A DNA stretch of 64,000 bases from assembly GCF_004570325.1 (NCBI RefSeq), contig NZ_SPQO01000027.1, positions 1 through 64,000 on the forward strand. Reading direction: 5' to 3'. Source of the DNA: Mycobacterium sp. PS03-16. GTDB lineage: Bacteria > Actinomycetota > Actinomycetes > Mycobacteriales > Mycobacteriaceae. The notes under the pieces were generated by a model, which worked only from the letters and a program-made list of their open reading frames with translations, searched no databases and was not told the DNA's origin. The position numbers and the translations under genes are program-made. This document shows, piece by piece, positions 1 through 7,727 of the stretch (its first letter is position 1; every line of letters starts with the position of its first letter).

Positions 1-222
1 GATCTCGGCACCGGCGGCACCGGTGGCTTCACCGGCGCGGGCGGCACGGGCGGCGACGGCGGCACCGGTGGTGACGGCGGTGACGGCGGACCCGGCAGCG
101 GCGGCGGCGTGCCCGGCTCGGGTGGCAGCGGCACCGACCCCGGTGACAACAACAACGGCACCCAGGGCGGCGCCGGCGGGGCCGGTGGTGACGGCGGCGA
201 CGGGGCTGCCGCGGCCGACTGA
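1..222 (+). CDS. C-terminal fragment of a glycine-rich, PGRS-like protein
   Basis: Frame 1 is open from the left edge to a TGA at 220-222 (73 residues). It is dominated by GGxGG-type repeats with Asp and Thr (for example GGTGGDGGDGG), a short DNNNG segment and an Ala-rich end (GDGAAAAD). The composition resembles the C-terminal tails of mycobacterial PE_PGRS or other glycine-rich surface proteins. The N-terminus lies outside the window, so a PE domain cannot be confirmed. The gene converges on the aldehyde dehydrogenase, with palindromic element E1 between them. An extracellular role is inferred from composition only. Confidence 0.6.
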   Translation, partial: DLGTGGTGGFTGAGGTGGDGGTGGDGGDGGPGSGGGVPGSGGSGTDPGDNNNGTQGGAGGAGGDGGDGAAAAD

Positions 223-239
223 CCCGGTCCAGTGAACGC

Positions 240-296
240 CGAGACTACGGTTGTTGCGCGAAATCGGCGAGATTTCCGTCAACAACCGTAGTCTCG
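240..296. repeat. 57-bp palindromic element E1
   Basis: Perfect outer arms of 19 bases (CGAGACTACGGTTGTTG and its complement) surround an asymmetric centre that itself contains GAAATC/GATTTC arms. The core begins CGAGA and ends TCTCG and is followed by GCGCACC. It lies between the convergent ends of the glycine-rich gene and the aldehyde dehydrogenase, so the RNA hairpin could act as a terminator in both directions. Its reverse complement aligns with E2, so the element exists in both orientations. Confidence 0.8.
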
Positions 297-303
297 GCGC
301 ACC

Positions 304-1725
304 TCAGCCGGCGTAGCCCAGCGCGGCCTTGATCTCGAGGAACTCGTCGAACGCGAACTGGCCCCACTCGCGGCCGTTGCCGCTGCGCTTGTAGCCGCCG
401 AACGGGGCGTTCATGTCGAAGCCGTGGTTGATCGCGACGGAGCCGGCCCGGATCCGTCGCGCCACCGCCCGGGCCCGGTCCAGGTCGGCACCCGAAACAT
501 AGCCCGCCAGACCGTAATCCGTGTCATTGGCGATCTCGAGAGCCTGGTCGAGGTCGTCGTAGCCGAGGATGCACAGCACCGGCCCGAAGATCTCCTCCCG
601 GGCGATCGTCATGTCGTTGGTGACGCCGGTGAACACCGTCGGCTTGACGTAGTAGCCGCGCTCGAGCCCGTCGGGCCGGCCACACCCGCCGACCACGACG
701 GTGGCGCCCTCGTCGATCCCCTTCTGGATCAGCCCCTGGATCTTGTCGAACTGCGCCTTAGAGGCGACCGGACCGATCGCGTTCTGGTCATCCGGGTCGC
801 CGACCTTGACCGCACCCGCGACGTCGCGAGCGATCGCGGCGGCCTCATCCATGCGCGAGTTCGGCACCAGCATTCGCGACGGCGCGTTGCAGCTCTGCCC
901 GCTGTTCATCATCATCACCGACACGCCTGCGGTAACGCTCTTGGCGAAGTCGTCGTCGTCGAGCACGATGTTGGGGCTCTTGCCGCCGAGTTCCTGGGTC
1001 ACCCGCTTGACGGTCGGCGCGGCGTTGCGCGCGACCTCGATGCCGGCGCGGGTCGATCCGGTGAACGACACCATGTCGATGTCGGGGTGGCTGGACAGCG
1101 GGGCGCCGACGCCGGGGCCGTCACCGTAGACCAAGTTGTACACCCCGGCGGGAACGCCTGCGGCGTCAATGATCTCGGTGAAGATCTGCGCGGAGTACGG
1201 GGCGACCTCCGAGGGTTTGAGCACCATGGTGCAGCCGGTGGCCAGGGCGGGGAACACCTTGCAGGCGATCTGGTTGAGCGGCCAGTTCCAGGGCGTGATC
1301 AGCCCGCACACCCCGACCGGTTCCTTGAGCACCAGCGTCGAGCCGTGTTCCTCTTCGAACGCGAAGTTCTTCAGCACGTCGATGGCGGTGGCCAGGTGCC
1401 CCATTCCGAGGTTGACCTGCGGACCCGAGGCGAGCGACGCCGGTGCGCCCATCTCCTCGCTGACCGCGTCGGCCAGGTCGCCCGCCCGTTTCTGGTACTC
1501 GGCCATGATCGCGCCGAGCACGTCGAGGCGATCCTGCCTGCTGGTCTGCGACCACGTCCCGAACGCGCGGCGCGCCGCCTGCACGGCCACGTCGACGTCG
1601 GCCGACGACCCGAGGGCGATGCGCCCGGAGGTCTCCTCGGTGGTCGGGTCGTCGACGTCGAGGGTATTGGGTCGCAGCGGATCGACCCACTGGCCGTCGA
1701 TGTAGAACTTCAGGTATTCACGCAT
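304..1725 (-). CDS. NAD(P)-dependent aldehyde dehydrogenase
   Basis: A full-length 473-residue member of the aldehyde dehydrogenase superfamily, oxidising an aldehyde to a carboxylate. Visible signatures are PWNWP near 145, the cofactor lysine in KPSE near 170, FTGST at 221-225, the general base Glu in QELGGKSPN near 245 and the nucleophile Cys279 in GQSCNAP. The ATG has a GGGAAGAG ribosome site about 9 nt upstream. It is the last gene of the leftward catabolic operon, 28 nt after the thiamine-diphosphate enzyme. That position suggests it oxidises an aldehyde released by its neighbour, but this is an inference. The substrate is unknown. Confidence 0.9.
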   Translation of the reverse strand: MREYLKFYIDGQWVDPLRPNTLDVDDPTTEETSGRIALGSSADVDVAVQAARRAFGTWSQTSRQDRLDVLGAIMAEYQKRAGDLADAVSEEMGAPASLASGPQVNLGMGHLATAIDVLKNFAFEEEHGSTLVLKEPVGVCGLITPWNWPLNQIACKVFPALATGCTMVLKPSEVAPYSAQIFTEIIDAAGVPAGVYNLVYGDGPGVGAPLSSHPDIDMVSFTGSTRAGIEVARNAAPTVKRVTQELGGKSPNIVLDDDDFAKSVTAGVSVMMMNSGQSCNAPSRMLVPNSRMDEAAAIARDVAGAVKVGDPDDQNAIGPVASKAQFDKIQGLIQKGIDEGATVVVGGCGRPDGLERGYYVKPTVFTGVTNDMTIAREEIFGPVLCILGYDDLDQALEIANDTDYGLAGYVSGADLDRARAVARRIRAGSVAINHGFDMNAPFGGYKRSGNGREWGQFAFDEFLEIKAALGYAG

Positions 1726-1753
1726 AACATCAACTCTTCCCTAAACCGGTCGC

Positions 1754-3466
1754 CTACTGGGTGCCTTCTGCATACCAGGTCCGGAATCGGTCATACTTCG
1801 GCATCTCTTCGGAGTTGGCTTTCGGGTCGATGCACACGTGCACCACACCGACCTTCCCGCTCGCGTAGGCGCGGGCGATCGCCGGACCGATCTCGTCCTC
1901 CTTCTCGACGAACTCACCGTGGCAACCGAAGCCCTCGGCCACCTTGTCCATCCGGACGTCCTTGCTCCAGTGCACGCCGGGCTGCGGGGACGGCTGGGCG
2001 AAGGTCCGCTTGTAGACGCCGACCTCCAGCCCCCACTGGTGGTCGACGCCGACCACGCACACCAGCGGCAGGTTCAGCCGGGCGGCGGTCTCCAGTTCGG
2101 CGATGTGGAACAGGAATGCCGAATCACTTGTCAAAAGCATCACGGGGCGCTTGCCGCCCTCGGCGACCGAGGCGCCGATGGCGTACGGCAGCCCGGTGCC
2201 GAGGTGGCCGAAGTTCTGGTTCCAGATCACGTCGCGCGGTTTGGACTGCGAGTACGTCCACTGAAAGATCACCGTGGCGCCGCCGTCGCGGACCATGATG
2301 CCGTCGTCGAGTTCCTTGAACGCCTTGGTCGCCTCGACGACGTAGCGCGCCGGGTGGATCGGTGACCGTCCCGACGGCGCGCTCTCGGCGAGTTGGGCGA
2401 GTTCCTCGGCGTCGGACCTGACCAGGGTCTCCAGGTTGGGTGACGGGGTGCGCGGGGTGTCCCGGAGCGCCGCGACGAGTTGCGGCACGACGCCGCGCAG
2501 ATCCCCGACCAGCGGCACGTCGAAGGTGCGGTTGACCCCGATGGCCGCCGGGTCCTGCTCGACGTACACCCACTTGCGGTGGGCGTCGTTGCCTGCCCAG
2601 TGCTGGGTGCGGCCGTAGTGCATGGGCTCGCCGAGTTCGGTGCCCAGCGCGACGCACAGGTCCGATTCCTCGACGGCCTGGTTGGCGGCCGGCGAGAACA
2701 GGTAGGGGAAGGTGCGGTCTTCCAGCCCCGGGATGAACGACGTGCCGCCGGAGGTCTGGATCACCGGGCAGGCCATCAGCTCGGCCAGCTCCTTGACCTG
2801 CTGCTGCGTGCGGGACGTGTGCACGGCGTGGCCGACGAGCAGGATCGGGTTCTCGGCCTCGCGGATCAGCCTCGCGGCCTCGGCGACCTCCCGCTCCCCC
2901 GCGCCCTGATCGACCAGCCGGTATCGGTGCGGCGGCAATACCTCTGGGAGGTCGAGCTCCTCGAGGATCACGTGGGACGGGAACTCGACGTACGACGGGC
3001 CCGGGGTGCCGGACATCGCGCGACGGATGGCCTCGTGGATGATCTCGTCGGTCTGGTCCGGGTATTCGATCGAGGCGCTGTACTTCACCGACGGCGCGAA
3101 CAGCGGCTCCTGGCGGACGAATTGGATGCGGCCGCGGCGCACGCGGCGTTCCGTGATGCGGGCGCGCTGGCCGCCGAGGAAGATCACCGGCGAGTTCTCC
3201 ACCTTGGCGCACTGGATCGCGCCCGCGATGTTGGCCATGCCCGGGCCGAGCGTGCCGATGCACAGCCCGGGCCCGCCGGTCATCCGGGAGACCGCCTCGG
3301 CCATGAAGCCCGCGCTCAGCTCGTGGTGCGGCGCCACCACCGACCAGCCGCGCGCGTCGGCCTCGGCGAACATGTGCACGAAGTTGGGGTCGGGGATGCC
3401 GAACAACGTGTTGACCCCCTCGGCCTCGAACAGGTCGAGGATGCGTCGGTAGACGGGGACACCCAT
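1754..3466 (-). CDS. Thiamine-diphosphate enzyme resembling 2-hydroxyacyl-CoA lyase / oxalyl-CoA decarboxylase
   Basis: 570 residues with three-domain ThDP-enzyme organisation. The catalytic glutamate is Glu49 in APHHELSAGF, followed by a GPGMAN motif at 75-80. The C-terminal cofactor motif reads SDSAFLF...ELETAARLNLP (447-467). This resembles the GDSAF...E.ET..R.NLP pattern of oxalyl-CoA decarboxylase and 2-hydroxyacyl-CoA lyase more than the GDGSF of acetolactate synthase. The usual GD start is SD and the usual NN pair is replaced by DH, so activity should not be assumed. The ATG at 3466 has an AAGGAG site. It lies between an acyl-CoA dehydrogenase gene and an aldehyde dehydrogenase gene, which favours a CoA-thioester substrate. 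Confidence 0.75.
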   Translation of the reverse strand: MGVPVYRRILDLFEAEGVNTLFGIPDPNFVHMFAEADARGWSVVAPHHELSAGFMAEAVSRMTGGPGLCIGTLGPGMANIAGAIQCAKVENSPVIFLGGQRARITERRVRRGRIQFVRQEPLFAPSVKYSASIEYPDQTDEIIHEAIRRAMSGTPGPSYVEFPSHVILEELDLPEVLPPHRYRLVDQGAGEREVAEAARLIREAENPILLVGHAVHTSRTQQQVKELAELMACPVIQTSGGTSFIPGLEDRTFPYLFSPAANQAVEESDLCVALGTELGEPMHYGRTQHWAGNDAHRKWVYVEQDPAAIGVNRTFDVPLVGDLRGVVPQLVAALRDTPRTPSPNLETLVRSDAEELAQLAESAPSGRSPIHPARYVVEATKAFKELDDGIMVRDGGATVIFQWTYSQSKPRDVIWNQNFGHLGTGLPYAIGASVAEGGKRPVMLLTSDSAFLFHIAELETAARLNLPLVCVVGVDHQWGLEVGVYKRTFAQPSPQPGVHWSKDVRMDKVAEGFGCHGEFVEKEDEIGPAIARAYASGKVGVVHVCIDPKANSEEMPKYDRFRTWYAEGTQ

Positions 3467-3479
3467 GTGAAACTCCTTG

Positions 3480-4430
3480 TCAGCGTGAGCGATAGCGTCG
3501 GGCGAGGTGAGCGCGGTGCACCGCCGGGGAGCCGAACAGTGACCGGTTGAGCGTGGCGCGTTTGAGGTAGACGTGGATGCCGCTCTCCCACGTGTAGCCG
3601 ATGCCGCCGTGCAGTTGCATCGCCTTGCCCGCGATGTGGACCGCGGCGCTGCAGACGTGCGATTTCGCCATCGCGACCGCGACGGCGGCCTGTGCGGGGT
3701 CGTCGGCCACGGCGTCGACGGCGGCCGCGACGAGCCGCCGCGACACCGCGACCTGTACCGCCATGTCGGCGCAGGCGTGTTTGACCGCCTGGAACGAGCC
3801 GATCGGCCGGCCGAACTGGTGGCGCGTCGTGACGTAGGAGACGGTGGCCGCGAGCATCGCCTCGGCCAGTCCGAGGCTGTCGCAGGCGACGGCCGCCGCG
3901 GCGCGGTGACGCAGTCCCGCCGCGGCCTGCGGATCGGCGAACGGCAGTGTCTCGGTGACGGTGCCGGGTGCCACCCGGGCCAGGCGGCGCGTCTCGTCGA
4001 CCACCGGTTGCGGGGTGACGGTCGCGGCGGCCAGTCGGACACCGTCGTCGGCGACGAACAGGAGATGATCGGCGCCGTCGGCGTCGGGCACGAAGTCGTA
4101 GGGCTCCATGGCGACGGCCACGCGCGCCGCGCCCGCGGCCACGTCGCGCAACAGCCGGTCGCGAGTGTCGCTGCGTCGCAGCGCGTTCAGGGCGCCGACG
4201 GCGAGCACCGCACCACCCAGGTAGCCGGTGGCGCTCGCGGCGCGGCCGATCTCCTCGCAGACGACCGCGGTCTCGGCGAACGAGGCGCCCGCCCCGCCGA
4301 ACTCCTCGGGCACCTCCACACCCACCCAGCCGGCGTCCACCAGCACGGGCCAGTCGACCGCGCGCTCCTTGGCGAGCAGATCGCCGGCCACCGACCGCAG
4401 CTCGTCGTGGAACTCGGTGAGATCGCTCAT
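3480..4430 (-). CDS. Short acyl-CoA dehydrogenase-like subunit (pair 2)
   Basis: 316 residues, clearly shorter than the usual 380-400 of homotetrameric acyl-CoA dehydrogenases. The C-terminal half carries the recognisable acyl-CoA dehydrogenase fold, with RHQFGRPIGSFQAVKH and LHGGIGYTWESGIHVYLKRA. The N-terminal half is weak but keeps EEFGGAG. The ATG overlaps the stop of the longer upstream dehydrogenase by one base (TGATG), implying coupled translation. A short subunit beside a long one matches the alpha2-beta2 dehydrogenases of actinobacterial steroid side-chain degradation (for example FadE28/FadE29). The substrate here is unknown. Confidence 0.85.
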   Translation of the reverse strand: MSDLTEFHDELRSVAGDLLAKERAVDWPVLVDAGWVGVEVPEEFGGAGASFAETAVVCEEIGRAASATGYLGGAVLAVGALNALRRSDTRDRLLRDVAAGAARVAVAMEPYDFVPDADGADHLLFVADDGVRLAAATVTPQPVVDETRRLARVAPGTVTETLPFADPQAAAGLRHRAAAAVACDSLGLAEAMLAATVSYVTTRHQFGRPIGSFQAVKHACADMAVQVAVSRRLVAAAVDAVADDPAQAAVAVAMAKSHVCSAAVHIAGKAMQLHGGIGYTWESGIHVYLKRATLNRSLFGSPAVHRAHLARRYRSR

Positions 4431-5647
4431 CAGACGCTGCTCGGTTCCCGCGGCAGCCCGAGGCCGCGCTCGCCGATGATGGTGCGCTGGATCTCGCTGG
4501 CGCCGCCGGGGATCGTCCACTCCCACGAGCCGATGAAGTCGAGCACCCAGGCCCCGGACTCCCACCCACTCGACATCGGCTTGGCCACCGCGGTGTGCGC
4601 CGCCAGCCCCGCGGTCTCGGCGCCGAAATCGGTGAGCCGCTGCAGCAGTTCGCTGTAGTACAGCTTGACGATCGACGCGTCGGCGGGGCCGGCCGTGCCG
4701 TTCTCGACGTCCTCGACCAACGCGCGGCACAGCCCACGCAGGCCGGCGATCTCGGTCTCCAGCCGGGCCAGGCGGTCGGCCACCACCGGGTCGTCGACGG
4801 GCGCCGACTCGATCAACCGGCGCAGGCCCACATTGCCGAGCCGTTCGGCGAGTTCGAGCATCGTCATACCCCGCTCGGCGCCCAGTGTCGCCTGCGCCAC
4901 CTGCCAGCCGGCGTTCTCCGCGCCGACGAGATCGGAGGCGGGCACCACGACGTCGTCGAGGAAGATCTCGCAGAAGTGCGATTCGCCGATCGCATTGCGG
5001 ATCGGGCGCACCTCGACTCCCGGTGTGGCCATGTCGAGCAGGAAGTACGAGATACCCTTGCGTTTCGGGGCCGTGGGGTCGGTACGGGCCAGCAGCAGGC
5101 ACCGGTCGGCGTGCAGCCCGCCGCTGGCCCAGAGCTTCTGGCCGTTGAGGACGTAGCGGTCCCCCTCCCGCCGGGCGGTGGTGCGCAGGGCGGCGAGGTC
5201 GGACCCGGCTTCGGGTTCGCTGAACCCCTGCACCCAGATCTCACCGTCCAGGATCGCAGGCAGATGCTTTCGGCGTTGCGCGTCGGTGCCCGCGACCAGC
5301 AGCGTGGACGCGGCGTGGTGGATGCCGACGAAGGCCAGTACCAGCCGGGGCGCGTCGTGGGCGGCGAGTTCGGAGTACAGCACCACCTGATCGGCCACTG
5401 ACATGCCGCCGCCCCACTCCCGCGGCCAGTGCGGCACGGCGAAGCCGGCGTGCTGCAGTTCGGCGAACCACGCCTTCTGGAACGCGACGAATTCCTCGTC
5501 GGACGCGCCGGCTTGGTGCGTGCGCCAGTCCGTCGGCACGTGCGCCGCGCACCACTCCCGCACCTGCTCGCGGAACTCCTGCCGAGCGTGAGCTTGTGCA
5601 CGGGAATCGGCCGGATTGTCGCGCACAAGCTCACGTTCTGCGCTCAT
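4430..5647 (-). CDS. Long acyl-CoA dehydrogenase subunit (pair 2)
   Basis: 405 residues. It shows the flavin/substrate signature GFSEPEAGSDLAALRTTARR, NGQKLWASGG, and a C-terminal PGGASEIQRTIIGERGLGLPRE. Where medium-chain dehydrogenases have the catalytic Glu of YEGT, this protein has PGGA, so the base must come from elsewhere or from the partner. The first twenty or so residues (from ERELV to about QAHARQ) are encoded by palindromic element E3, and the usual family start resembles the later FREQVREW. The ATG lies in ATGA shared with the preceding stop. Confidence 0.87.
   Translation of the reverse strand: MSAERELVRDNPADSRAQAHARQEFREQVREWCAAHVPTDWRTHQAGASDEEFVAFQKAWFAELQHAGFAVPHWPREWGGGMSVADQVVLYSELAAHDAPRLVLAFVGIHHAASTLLVAGTDAQRRKHLPAILDGEIWVQGFSEPEAGSDLAALRTTARREGDRYVLNGQKLWASGGLHADRCLLLARTDPTAPKRKGISYFLLDMATPGVEVRPIRNAIGESHFCEIFLDDVVVPASDLVGAENAGWQVAQATLGAERGMTMLELAERLGNVGLRRLIESAPVDDPVVADRLARLETEIAGLRGLCRALVEDVENGTAGPADASIVKLYYSELLQRLTDFGAETAGLAAHTAVAKPMSSGWESGAWVLDFIGSWEWTIPGGASEIQRTIIGERGLGLPREPSSV
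5583..5639. repeat. 57-bp palindromic element E3, inside a coding sequence
   Basis: Arms GAGCGTGAGCTTGTGC and its near-complement pair over about 17 bp in the same 57-bp register as E1. The central GGGAATCGGCCGGATT resembles the E1 centre (GCGAAATCGGCGAGATTT). The element covers the 5' end of the long dehydrogenase gene and adds an N-terminal extension to that protein. The outermost bases are less conserved than in E1 or E5. Confidence 0.7.
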
Positions 5648-6558
5648 GCGTAGAGCCCCGTCAGTCCGGCGCTGCCCGCACGGCGGGTCAGCTGATCGCG
5701 GGTGGCGGACAGACCGAGCGGCAGCCGGCGCAAGGGCTGGCTGTAGCGCGAGAGCCACGACAGCGTGGTTTCGTCGCAGAAGCCGACCGCTCCGTGCAGC
5801 TGATGGCACACCCGCAACACCACCTCCGCGGCCTCGAGCGCCGACATCCGCAGTGCCAGGGCGTCGTCGAGGGCTTCCGGACGGCCGGACGCGATGCTCC
5901 ACAGCGCGTACTTGGCGAGGATGTCGACGCCGCTGCGCTCGACCTCGGCGTCGGTGAGTTGGAACTGCACCCCCTGGAACGACGACAGCGTCTGCCCGAA
6001 CTGCGTGCGCAGGCGCACATGGGCGACGGTCAGCGCGAGCGCGCGATCGAGCATGCCGAGCAGCGTCCAGCACGGCAGCGCCAGCGCGAGCGCGACGTCG
6101 GCAGCGCCGTCGTCGTCGAGGTGTCGCACCGCCAGGTCGGCGACGAAGCCGGGGCCGCACCCGTCGGCGGTCGCGGTGCCGCGCACCCCGTCGAGCGTGA
6201 CGGTGGTCCACCGCTTCTCGACGCCCCCGACCGCCGCCGCGGGACGCGGGCCCGCGATCACCAGCAGGCCGTCGGTGTCGAGGCCCGTCGGCGCGGCCAG
6301 CCGTTCGGCGACCGGATAGGGCAGCGCCCAGTACCCGGCGCTGCGGCACAGCGCGGCCGCCGCTTCCAGCCCGTCGGCGTCGGTGCGCGGGTCGAGGTCC
6401 CACGCACCGAGCCCGTCGAGCACGGGGCCGACCAGCGCCTCTCGGTCACCCGGTTTGTCCTCGGCCTGCTGCACCAGCGCGTCACCGCCTGCGGCCTCGA
6501 AGGCGCGCAGGGCCTCACGCCCGTATTCCTGGGCGTCGTCGGATAATTCGAGGTTCAC
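5644..6558 (-). CDS. Short acyl-CoA dehydrogenase-like subunit (pair 1)
   Basis: 304 residues from the GTG at 6558, which overlaps the preceding stop as GTGA. A start further upstream would read antisense-like Arg/Pro-rich sequence. Family signatures are confined to the C-terminal half: RTQFGQTLSSFQGVQFQLTD and LHGAVGFCDETTLSWLSRY. Length and position immediately after a 390-residue dehydrogenase suggest the smaller partner of a heteromeric enzyme. It has diverged from the other short subunit, so the two pairs probably act on different intermediates. Confidence 0.82.
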   Translation of the reverse strand: MNLELSDDAQEYGREALRAFEAAGGDALVQQAEDKPGDREALVGPVLDGLGAWDLDPRTDADGLEAAAALCRSAGYWALPYPVAERLAAPTGLDTDGLLVIAGPRPAAAVGGVEKRWTTVTLDGVRGTATADGCGPGFVADLAVRHLDDDGAADVALALALPCWTLLGMLDRALALTVAHVRLRTQFGQTLSSFQGVQFQLTDAEVERSGVDILAKYALWSIASGRPEALDDALALRMSALEAAEVVLRVCHQLHGAVGFCDETTLSWLSRYSQPLRRLPLGLSATRDQLTRRAGSAGLTGLYA

Positions 6559-7727
6559 GACGTGCCCGCCAACATCGCGCGGCTCAGCAGGATCCGCTGC
6601 ATCTCGATGCTGCCCGACGAGACGGTCGAGGCCTGAGAGTAGCGCCAGTGGTCCTCCACCTCGCCGAGGAACCACCCGGCGCGCGGGTCGTCGTGTGCCA
6701 CCTCGGCCGCGATGTCCGACAACACTTCCGCGCTGTCCTGGTCCAGCTTCGTGACCGCGATGCGGTAGGCGGCGGCGTCGCCGGGCCGGATGCGACCACT
6801 GCTCTGCAGGTCGACGACCCGGTACGCCAGCAGCCGGGCGCGGCGGCAGTGCGTGAGCATGCGGATCCACCTGCTGCGCAACTCATCCGGTAGCTCTTCC
6901 CAGCGGTCGCCCAGCACCGCGGGTGCGGCGGCGAGCAGTCGCTCACACCGGGCGTACCGGGCGATGCCGACGCGCTCGAAGGACATCACGTCCTGCACGA
7001 TCGACCAGCCGTGGTCGACGACGCCGAGCACGTCGGCTCCGGTGACCCGCAGATCGTCGAAGAACACCTCGTTGAGATGGTGTGGCCCCAACATGGCCCG
7101 GATCGGCCGCACGGTGATCGCCGGATCGTCCATCGGCACCAGGAAGATGGTCAGGCCCTGTTGTTTCTTCCGGGTTGCGTCCGTTCCCACCTTCGAGGTG
7201 CGCGCCAGCAGGAAGCACCACTGCGCCATGGTGGCGTAGGACGTCCAGATCTTCTGCCCGCGCACCAGCCAGCCGTCACCGTCACGCCTGGCGAAGGTGC
7301 GCAGCGACGCCAGATCGGAGCCGGCCTCCGGTTCGGAGAAGCCCTGACACCAGATCACCTCGCCGCGGGCGATGGGCGGCAGGTGCGTGGCCTGCTGCGC
7401 CGGCGTGCCGTGCCGCATGATGATCGGGCCGACCCAGTTGACGCCCATGTACTGGGCGCCGCGCGGTTCGTGGTGGGCCCACATCTCCTCGCGCACCACG
7501 GTCTGCTCCCACACCGACGCCCCCCCGCCGCCGAATTCTTTCGGCCACGCCAGGCACAGCAGTTCGCGCTCGGCGAGCAGGCGGCAGAACCGCTGCGCGG
7601 TCTGCAGGTCGGCCGGATCGTCGGTGAATGCTCCCGGGAAGCGTTCGGGCACATGGGTGGTGATCAGGTCGCGCAGGTCGGTGCGTAGCTGCGCGGCCCG
7701 GGGTCCCATGTCGAAGTCCAGGCCCAT
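6555..7727 (-). CDS. Long acyl-CoA dehydrogenase subunit (pair 1)
   Basis: 390 residues, full length. Signatures are CQGFSEPEAGSDLASLRTFA, VRGQKIWTSYATMAQWCFLLART and, near the C-terminus, SSGSIEMQRILLSRAML. The YEGT catalytic position is SSGS, with no glutamate. The ATG follows directly on the TAG of the CoA-transferase gene (TAGATG). It forms the first long/short pair with the next gene. The substrate is probably a CoA thioester made by the cluster's ligases or CoA-transferase. Confidence 0.9.
   Translation of the reverse strand: MGLDFDMGPRAAQLRTDLRDLITTHVPERFPGAFTDDPADLQTAQRFCRLLAERELLCLAWPKEFGGGGASVWEQTVVREEMWAHHEPRGAQYMGVNWVGPIIMRHGTPAQQATHLPPIARGEVIWCQGFSEPEAGSDLASLRTFARRDGDGWLVRGQKIWTSYATMAQWCFLLARTSKVGTDATRKKQQGLTIFLVPMDDPAITVRPIRAMLGPHHLNEVFFDDLRVTGADVLGVVDHGWSIVQDVMSFERVGIARYARCERLLAAAPAVLGDRWEELPDELRSRWIRMLTHCRRARLLAYRVVDLQSSGRIRPGDAAAYRIAVTKLDQDSAEVLSDIAAEVAHDDPRAGWFLGEVEDHWRYSQASTVSSGSIEMQRILLSRAMLAGTS

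Noticed and set aside
23..235. Ala/Pro-rich frame beginning with ATG at the left edge
   Set aside because: It is another frame of the glycine-rich repeat, and frame 1 gives the typical GGxGG protein that ends at 222.
424..2298. Long plus-strand frame across the aldehyde dehydrogenase and ThDP genes
   Set aside because: Low-complexity basic translation with no family signature; the opposite strand encodes two intact enzymes.
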